A DNA stretch of 18,489 nucleotides from positions 1 through 18,489 of the forward strand of contig JBDRFP010000024.1 of NCBI GenBank assembly GCA_043818555.1, read 5' to 3'. Every line of letters begins with the position of its first letter. Position 1 is the stretch's first letter. The notes under the pieces are model-generated. The model made no database searches. It was not told the DNA's origin and saw nothing but the letters and a program-made list of their open reading frames with translations. Positions 14,144-18,489 of the stretch are shown in pieces. This DNA is from JAUYIW01 sp043818555 (lineage in GTDB: Bacteria; Patescibacteriota; Patescibacteriia; UBA9934). Both the position numbers and the translations under genes were made by a program.

Positions 14144-15064
14144 ATGGACACTCGAAAAGTTTTGATTATTGGTTCAGGCCCTGCGGGCTACACTGCGGCG
14201 ATTTATTCAGCTCGAGCTGGCTTATCGCCTGTTTTAATTTCCGGGGCAGATCCTGGCGGGCAGTTAATGCAAACTACGGAAGTTGAAAATTGGCCAGGTG
14301 AGCCAGATGGGATTTTTGGGTCAGAACTTATGGATCGCATGCGTAAGCAGGCTGAAAAGTTTGGGACTGAGATGATTGACGGCTATGTTGAGGAAGTTGA
14401 TTTTAGTGAGCGGCCGTTTAAGGTCAAAACAGCAGACCGCGAATTTTTAGCAGAAACCGTCATCATTGCAACCGGAGCATCGGCCATGTGGCTTGGTGTG
14501 CCGGGCGAGAACAAATTGAAGGGCAGGGGAGTTTCTGCGTGCGCAACGTGTGACGGATTCTTTTTCCGAGATAAAAAGGTGGTTGTAGTTGGTGGTGGAG
14601 ATGTCGCATTGGAAGAAGCTGACTTTTTGACAAAGTTTGCAACTGAGGTGGTGGTAATGCACAGACGCGATGAACTGCGTGCGTCGCAGGCTATGCAGAA
14701 GCGAGTGATGGAAAATCCAAAAATCAAATTCATGTGGAATACAGAAGTGCGCGAGATGGTTGGCGAAGAGAGGCTCGAGTTGCTTAAGGTCGTGAACAGT
14801 CAAACCGGTGAAGAGTCTGCGTTGGAAACTGATGGAATCTTTGTGGCGATTGGCCACAGGCCGAATACAGAAATTTTTGCTGGTAAGTTAGAGCTCGATG
14901 TTAAAAAGTACATCAAGTGCGAACCTGATTCGACCAAAACGAGCGTCGAAGGTGTCTACGCCGCAGGAGACGTTGCCGACCCATGGTTCCGCCAGGCGAT
15001 TACAGCCGCAGGCACCGGCTGCATGGCCGCACTGGAAGTGGAACGCTTCCTGTCGGCACAATAG
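14144..15064 (+). CDS. trxB: Thioredoxin reductase
   Basis: Flavoprotein of 306 residues that passes electrons from NADPH through FAD to thioredoxin. The FAD site GSGPAGYTAAIYSARAG lies at 9-25, and the redox motif CATC is at 133-136. The NADPH fold has GGGDVALEEADFL, then HRRDELRASQAM, whose arginines favour NADPH over NADH. The closing FAD contact is GVYAAGDVAD. The gene follows trxA across a 24 bp gap made of a GGATTAGG-type direct repeat. Confidence 0.97.
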   Translation: MDTRKVLIIGSGPAGYTAAIYSARAGLSPVLISGADPGGQLMQTTEVENWPGEPDGIFGSELMDRMRKQAEKFGTEMIDGYVEEVDFSERPFKVKTADREFLAETVIIATGASAMWLGVPGENKLKGRGVSACATCDGFFFRDKKVVVVGGGDVALEEADFLTKFATEVVVMHRRDELRASQAMQKRVMENPKIKFMWNTEVREMVGEERLELLKVVNSQTGEESALETDGIFVAIGHRPNTEIFAGKLELDVKKYIKCEPDSTKTSVEGVYAAGDVADPWFRQAITAAGTGCMAALEVERFLSAQ

Positions 15065-15103
15065 CGATAACAATGACGATGACACGAAAGCGGGCCGAAA
15101 GGC

Positions 15104-15130
15104 TTGTTTTTGTTGCGCGCATGCTATAAT
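15104..15130 (+). promoter_or_regulatory. Promoter of the TSUP permease gene
   Basis: Extended -10 TGCTATAAT with hexamer TATAAT at 15125-15130. A weak -35-like TTGTTT is at 15104-15109 (15 bp spacer). The ATG at 15137 is 7 bases past the -10, exactly at the expected transcription start. Confidence 0.7.
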
Positions 15131-15136
15131 CACTGT

Positions 15137-15859
15137 ATGGTCGAACTTTTACTCATAACAATCCTCACAATCGTCGCAAGCCTGGTTGGAACGCTGACCG
15201 GTTTTGGTAGCTCGACAATTTTAGTGCCGCTTCTGCTGCTCGTTTTCCCTTTGCCTGTAACCTTGTTGCTCGCAGGGATTCTTCATTGGTTCAACGACAT
15301 TTGGAAAATCACACTCTTCCGTAAAGGTATTAAGTGGAAGCTGATTTTTAGTTTTGGTATTCCGGGGGTCGCCTTGTCTTACCTTGGAGCTTCGTTGATT
15401 TTTAGTGCACCAGAAGAGCTGCTCTCAAGAGTTCTTGGTGTATTTTTGGCCGCTTACTCGATCTACCTTTTTGCCGACCCTAAGTTTAAAATTTCGTCTA
15501 GCATCCCAACTGCCGTGACTGGCGGAGCTTTAAGCGGATTTTTTGCTGGCATCTTTGGGCTAGGCGGGGCAATTAGGAGTGCATTCTTGGCAGCGTTCAA
15601 TCTTCCAAAGTCAGTCTACTTGGCCACAGCCGGCGCAATTGCGCTCGTAATCGACACTACCAGGGTAGCAACTTATTTTGCAGAAGGCGTTCGACTAGAT
15701 TACATGCTTTTGGTTGGTTTTATAATATTCATTCCAGCTTCGTTTTACGGAGCCAAGATCGCTCAACTTGTAGTCGGCAAAATTCCGCAAAAGAAGTTTA
15801 GATTAGTGATTGCGGTATTCCTGATTTTGGCTGGTGTGAAGCTTATCTTTTTGCCATAG
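15137..15859 (+). CDS. TSUP (TauE/SafE) family membrane permease
   Basis: Inner-membrane protein of 240 residues with about eight hydrophobic helices in two pseudo-repeats, each beginning with a glycine-rich signature: GTLTGFGSSTILVPLLLL near residue 18 and GGALSGFFAGIFGLGGAIRS near 133. That pattern defines the sulfite exporter TauE/SafE (TSUP) family, whose members move sulfur-containing anions or organic acids. The substrate here is unknown; its position after trxA-trxB makes a sulfur or redox link attractive but unproven. The start is ATG 15137, not the TTG at 15104, which lies in the promoter. Confidence 0.88.
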   Translation: MVELLLITILTIVASLVGTLTGFGSSTILVPLLLLVFPLPVTLLLAGILHWFNDIWKITLFRKGIKWKLIFSFGIPGVALSYLGASLIFSAPEELLSRVLGVFLAAYSIYLFADPKFKISSSIPTAVTGGALSGFFAGIFGLGGAIRSAFLAAFNLPKSVYLATAGAIALVIDTTRVATYFAEGVRLDYMLLVGFIIFIPASFYGAKIAQLVVGKIPQKKFRLVIAVFLILAGVKLIFLP

Positions 15860-15887
15860 CTGGCATTCTGCTGATGACGATACAAAG

Positions 15888-15910
15888 ACGAGCTACAGGG
15901 CTCGTTTTGG
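15888..15910 (+). terminator. Intrinsic terminator after the TSUP gene
   Basis: Stem ACGAGC (15888-15893) / GCTCGT (15900-15905), loop TACAGG, then TTTTGGTTT. Confidence 0.75.
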
Positions 15911-15913
15911 TTT

Positions 15914-15944
15914 AAAAAAAGAAAAACCACCCCGGAGGGTGGTT
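15914..15944 (-). terminator. Intrinsic terminator of the small membrane protein gene
   Basis: Minus-strand stem AACCACCC / GGGTGGTT with a four-base loop (plus-strand CGGA, 15933-15936), followed on the minus strand by TTTTTCTTTTTTT. Nearly identical to the terminator at 16508-16537. Confidence 0.92.
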
Positions 15945-15954
15945 GAGGGCGCAG

Positions 15955-16353
15955 CTAGGAGCGCGCAGTGCGTCGAAACGCGATGTGGCCGAACCACATG
16001 TAGGCGAACGCGAACCAGCCGAAGACGTAGAAGCCGATGGCAATCAGGGCGGCTAGAGCCGGCAGAGCTGAGAACAGGCAAAATGCAATCCTGGGCAGCG
16101 CTGGGAAGAGGTACCCGGTGCCAAGCCAGAGCATGAACGCGAGTCCTGCAATGAGCACGACAGCTTTCTCGCCACGCGTGCTTGGCAGAATATTGAGCCC
16201 GCGACCATGTCGGCTTTGCAGATAGTTCATGATGAGTCCACCGACCATCATGAGCGTACCGAGCACGATCGGAATGAAGTAGAGCACCTGCTGACCGGTA
16301 GTGAGAACGTAGCGCGGATCCGGCTCGAGACCGGCAAGGAGATACGCTTCCAT
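15955..16353 (-). CDS. Unknown small membrane protein
   Basis: I do not recognise a family. It has 132 residues and probably four membrane helices: VLYFIPIVLGTLMMVGGLIM (~23-42), KAVVLIAGLAFMLWLGTGYL (~63-82) and a long hydrophobic stretch from ~88 to 126 that likely holds two. Loops are short, and the C-terminus is basic (AFRRTARS), which suggests a cytoplasmic end. The frame is supported by a minus-strand GGAGG 4 bp before the ATG, a consensus promoter and a terminator 11 bp after the stop. An overlapping 168-codon frame has Ser/His/Arg-rich content and no such signals. It forms its own transcription unit downstream of the 194-residue unknown gene. Confidence 0.75.
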   Translation of the reverse strand: MEAYLLAGLEPDPRYVLTTGQQVLYFIPIVLGTLMMVGGLIMNYLQSRHGRGLNILPSTRGEKAVVLIAGLAFMLWLGTGYLFPALPRIAFCLFSALPALAALIAIGFYVFGWFAFAYMWFGHIAFRRTARS

Positions 16354-16389
16354 GATTCCTCCGATGAGAGTAGTAAAAGGACTGGCCTA

Positions 16390-16418
16390 AATATTTCACA
16401 TAATCAACGCCATGTCAA
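16390..16418 (-). promoter_or_regulatory. Promoter of the small membrane protein gene
   Basis: Minus-strand TTGACA (16418-16413), 17 bp spacer, AATATT (16395-16390). The predicted start near 16383 gives a ~30 nt leader that contains the GGAGG site. Confidence 0.75.
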
Positions 16419-16440
16419 GCGTTGTATTTCCAATTTGGCA

Positions 16441-16502
16441 TAGGCGTTTTCGCACGAAAGCGCCTAAGTCCGCTTAGGACCATTCGCACGAAAGATCCTA
16501 AG
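16441..16502. promoter_or_regulatory. Composite palindromic element with two TTCGCACGAAAG copies
   Basis: Two inverted repeats with different outer arms share the same core TTCGCACGAAAG (16449-16460 and 16483-16494). They are TAGGCG...CGCCTA (16441-16466) and CTTAGGA...TCCTAAG (16473-16502). A third perfect stem, CCTAAG-TCCG-CTTAGG (16463-16478), uses the inner arms of both and so excludes them. The element lies between the upstream gene's terminator and the promoter of the small membrane protein gene, 23 bp upstream of its -35. It could be a double operator or a switching RNA. Confidence 0.72.
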
Positions 16503-16507
16503 AGGTG

Positions 16508-16537
16508 GAAAAAGAAAACCACCCCGGAGGGTGGTTT
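16508..16537 (-). terminator. Intrinsic terminator of the 194-residue unknown gene
   Basis: 9 bp stem AAACCACCC / GGGTGGTTT with the same four-base loop as at 15914-15944, followed on the minus strand by a T-rich tail. It begins 16 bp after the stop codon. Confidence 0.92.
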
Positions 16538-16552
16538 AAGGGACTAGAGATG

Positions 16553-17137
16553 CTAGTCGAAGGCGGCGTGGATGCCGCGTCCCTTGAGACAAGTGTCGAG
16601 CACTTCAGTCGCGACCGCTTGCAGTATTTTGTTCACCGATTCGGAAAACGGAAGGTTTGTAGGCCAACCGAGTAATGTGATCACAAAATATTCCTGAGCA
16701 CGATTCCCAATTACGCCATACCAGTCACAGTGCGAGGTGTCCGAATTCTCCGGCACCTCAATTGTGGCTATTTGAATCAACCCTGCTTTGTATTGTAGGC
16801 TTGATCCGTATTCATTGGCGATCTCGTCGAAGGCCTCGCCGACCATGACATCGACAGGATAGGAGTCGAGCCAGCCTTTCACTACTCCTAGCCGCTGCAC
16901 GCCCAGTTGAGCGAGCGATCTGAGTGATTGCAGGACCTCTTCCTGGGCTTTGCATTGTCCCATGACGTACATTGCGCCACCAAGTCCGCAGGTCACCCTG
17001 ACCTCATCGGTAACGTCGTTGCGCTCGCAGTATTGCTGAAGGATGTCCTCCATCCACGGATCCCGCGGATTGGTAAAAGCCGTTACGTTGCCGTCTTCCA
17101 GCCGAAGCCCAACAGAAAATGAATCGAGCAGTTGCAC
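16553..17137 (-). CDS. Unknown 194-residue protein
   Basis: I cannot assign a family. The protein has no signal peptide or membrane helix, is mildly acidic, contains four tryptophans and four cysteines, and looks like a compact alpha/beta soluble protein. Noticeable stretches are RVTCGLGGAMYVMGQCKAQE, PENSDTSHCDWYGVIGNRAQ and FVITLLGWPTNLPFSESVNK. The start is GTG at 17137, with GGAGG 4 bp upstream on the minus strand. It has a consensus promoter overlapped by an inverted repeat, and a strong terminator. Its signals (good ribosome-binding site, same terminator type) match those of the next gene downstream, so the two may share a history or regulation. Confidence 0.72.
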   Translation of the reverse strand: MQLLDSFSVGLRLEDGNVTAFTNPRDPWMEDILQQYCERNDVTDEVRVTCGLGGAMYVMGQCKAQEEVLQSLRSLAQLGVQRLGVVKGWLDSYPVDVMVGEAFDEIANEYGSSLQYKAGLIQIATIEVPENSDTSHCDWYGVIGNRAQEYFVITLLGWPTNLPFSESVNKILQAVATEVLDTCLKGRGIHAAFD

Positions 17138-17159
17138 GCTACCTCCATTTGAAATTAAA

Positions 17160-17198
17160 GAACGGGGCGATTGTACCCCGTTCGTGCGTTTATGTCAA
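17160..17198 (-). promoter_or_regulatory. Promoter with operator-like inverted repeat (194-residue gene)
   Basis: Minus-strand TTGACA (17198-17193), 17 bp spacer, TACAAT (17175-17170). The -10 is enclosed by a perfect 8 bp inverted repeat GAACGGGG / CCCCGTTC (17160-17167 and 17176-17183). The same hairpin lies shortly after the nucleotidyltransferase stop and is followed by TTCTTTAATTT, so it could also act as that gene's terminator. The spacer contains CGCACGAA, a word shared with the element at 16441-16502. Confidence 0.75.
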
Positions 17199-17202
17199 AA
17201 AC

Positions 17203-18297
17203 TTATTTCTCTCCCCTTGACTTACCAGTCCCTCTAAATTTAGGCAAAAGCTCAAATTCGTCTTCGAGCTCACTTATCCAGTCGGCTTCAGTTTCAAATT
17301 GTTCAGTTGGCGCGTGGCGATAATAAAAGTTTCCGCCTTTTATTAACTCGGCTAAGTAATTTGCAGCATCTGCAGCGTCCTCGATGTACTCTGGCAATTG
17401 ACCGCGCGCAATGAGCTCATCCACATAACTCTCTGCAACATCGTTCCCGGTTTCAAACGCCTTATCCAAATGCAGTGCCAAATAAAACGGATTGATAAAA
17501 TAATTTTCAAATTCCCAATCTTCAACATCCTCAATTACCGCAGAATCGTATCTATGAATCGACTGGACATAAAACCTTAAAATTTTTGACAACATTTTTG
17601 GGCCAAGACTCCCTGATTCTGCGAACCTATTGCGTTCGAATTCTGTTGGCCGTATGATTTTGCGTACAGTGTCGAGTATGCATTGCCTAGTTGCAATGAT
17701 TTCCGTGTCGGTCGCGAGGAGTTGATTTATTGAAAGGTCGCGCGTTGCAAAATATTTTTCCTCTTTTCCTACTACCTCGACGCGATGTCCTTTGGCGTAA
17801 TCATCGAGCATTAACTTCTGCGATATTTCATCGTCAGCTCCGGGAGAAGGTTCTTCGTCTGAAAGCCGGATAATATCCAAGTCTCGTGGCGTGTAAGTCA
17901 GGTCGATTTCAAGCGCGCGCATGAGCAGGGATCGAGCCGCTCCGCCTTCATAGCCGTATCCTTCCGGCAACCTTTCGTTGCTAAAATGGCTTTCGACAGC
18001 AACCTTAAATACCTTCTCGAATTGAGGCTCGTGATTTTCGTCTGCCAGGTTAAGTTCTCCAACAAATGTAATCTTTTCCGGATCGATTCCGTATTCCCGA
18101 AGCGCGTCCGCAAGTTCCTTATCGGCTATTGCGGACTCTCTGTGTTCAAGATCTTGTTTAACGCTTTTTTGTTCGTCACAAGTTTGCACAATCGCTTCGG
18201 GGTGTGTGCGTTCCCAAATTTTAGCAAGCTGATCTGAAAAACTCATCATTTCAGATTTGAATTCAGGAGATCGTGATTCGGCTGAACGCTTTGTCAT
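17203..18297 (-). CDS. Divergent CCA-adding/poly(A) polymerase-like nucleotidyltransferase
   Basis: 364 residues, cytoplasmic, strongly acidic in the C-terminal third. The central part matches the head of class II nucleotidyltransferases: YGYEGGAARSLLMRAL with Gly118-Gly119, then TPRDLDIIRL with the metal-binding pair Asp139 and Asp141. Further on, RDLSINQLL (~186) resembles the RDFTINAL motif, and MLSKILRFYVQS resembles the RMLRAIRF segment of the CCA/PcnB family. The GG-to-DxD gap is longer than usual and a ~115-residue N-terminal region is unfamiliar. It might modify RNA 3' ends or a small molecule; the motifs alone do not decide. The start at 18297 is favoured because the upstream extension overlaps another ORF; no ribosome-binding site is seen. 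Confidence 0.6.
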   Translation of the reverse strand: MTKRSAESRSPEFKSEMMSFSDQLAKIWERTHPEAIVQTCDEQKSVKQDLEHRESAIADKELADALREYGIDPEKITFVGELNLADENHEPQFEKVFKVAVESHFSNERLPEGYGYEGGAARSLLMRALEIDLTYTPRDLDIIRLSDEEPSPGADDEISQKLMLDDYAKGHRVEVVGKEEKYFATRDLSINQLLATDTEIIATRQCILDTVRKIIRPTEFERNRFAESGSLGPKMLSKILRFYVQSIHRYDSAVIEDVEDWEFENYFINPFYLALHLDKAFETGNDVAESYVDELIARGQLPEYIEDAADAANYLAELIKGGNFYYRHAPTEQFETEADWISELEDEFELLPKFRGTGKSRGEK

Positions 18298-18317
18298 ATT
18301 AAAGTTAACGAATATTA

Positions 18318-18440
18318 TTAAAATCGCCCAGCCAGTCTTGCGGCGCGGACGACTAACATTGCCCACAAAACTTGAAAGGTCATTTTAATATATTGCGCGA
18401 TTGCTAGTGGCCAGCCCACTTTTTCAAACTTCTTCTTCAT
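18318..18440 (-). CDS. Possible 40-residue small protein
   Basis: ORF MKKKFEKVGWPLAIAQYIKM followed by TFQVLWAMLVVRAARLAGRF and TAA. AGGA lies 6 bp before the ATG on the minus strand. It is basic at both ends with a hydrophobic middle (about 10-34), so it may associate with the membrane. I do not recognise it. It ends 20 bp before the nucleotidyltransferase ATG and would be its upstream operon partner. The short length leaves real doubt. Confidence 0.4.
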   Translation of the reverse strand: MKKKFEKVGWPLAIAQYIKMTFQVLWAMLVVRAARLAGRF

Positions 18441-18489
18441 TGTAAGTCCTGGCAAGAATACCGATCCATAACGCAAGCGATGCGATCTG

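Noticed and set aside
15074..15112. Possible terminator after trxB (GGCC-GAAA-GGCT then TTGTTTTTG)
   Set aside because: The stem depends on several G-U pairs and overlaps the TSUP promoter; too weak to list as a feature.
15893..16399. 168-codon minus-strand ORF overlapping the small membrane protein
   Set aside because: Its Ser/His/Arg-rich sequence lacks family features, and it runs through the terminator and the promoter region. The 132-residue frame has membrane helices and a GGAGG site.

Overview
The window looks like chromosomal DNA from an uncultured small-genome bacterium, most likely of the Candidate Phyla Radiation (Patescibacteria). This placement is inference. It rests on a prolyl-tRNA synthetase without the editing insert, compact single-copy housekeeping genes, an orphan class III-type pseudopilin, many promoters whose predicted start point falls on or next to the start codon, and families of 8-20 bp intergenic tandem repeats. 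Stops include TAA, TAG and TGA, and reading frames are consistent with the standard bacterial code.

Layout. Positions 1-2443 (minus strand) hold a zinc-type uptake operon in the order Fur/Zur-type regulator, binding protein, ATPase and permease (cut by the window edge). A 34 bp near-perfect palindrome sits just upstream of the regulator. Diverging from it are a YibE/F membrane protein and proS (2576-4908), then an ECF-type sigma factor (5050-5592). Positions 5664-7059 carry what I consider the most interesting locus: promoter, 37-codon leader ORF, mutually exclusive antiterminator and terminator, and an MFS efflux-type transporter, the layout of a transcription attenuator. Then on the minus strand come HU, RNase Y and TruB (7109-10071).

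Positions 10072-11600 hold a repeat-rich zone with an orphan pseudopilin and a small tautomerase-like protein flanked by two copies of a ~70 bp palindromic repeat. infB follows (11616-13637), then a 20 bp tandem array upstream of trxA and trxB, then a TSUP-type permease (15137-15859). The right end is minus strand: an unknown small membrane protein, an unknown 194-residue protein, a divergent CCA/poly(A)-polymerase-like nucleotidyltransferase and a possible 40-residue ORF. The first two have near-identical terminators and are separated by a composite palindromic element.

Two modes of translation start appear to coexist. infB, the pseudopilin, the TSUP permease, YibE/F and the leader ORF have -10 boxes placed so that the transcript would begin within a few bases of the ATG. 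The sigma factor, MFS transporter, tautomerase-like gene and the two unknown minus-strand genes have clear GGAGG sites. Intrinsic terminators are clear and mark most unit ends. No tRNA, rRNA, CRISPR array, transposase or phage gene was found.
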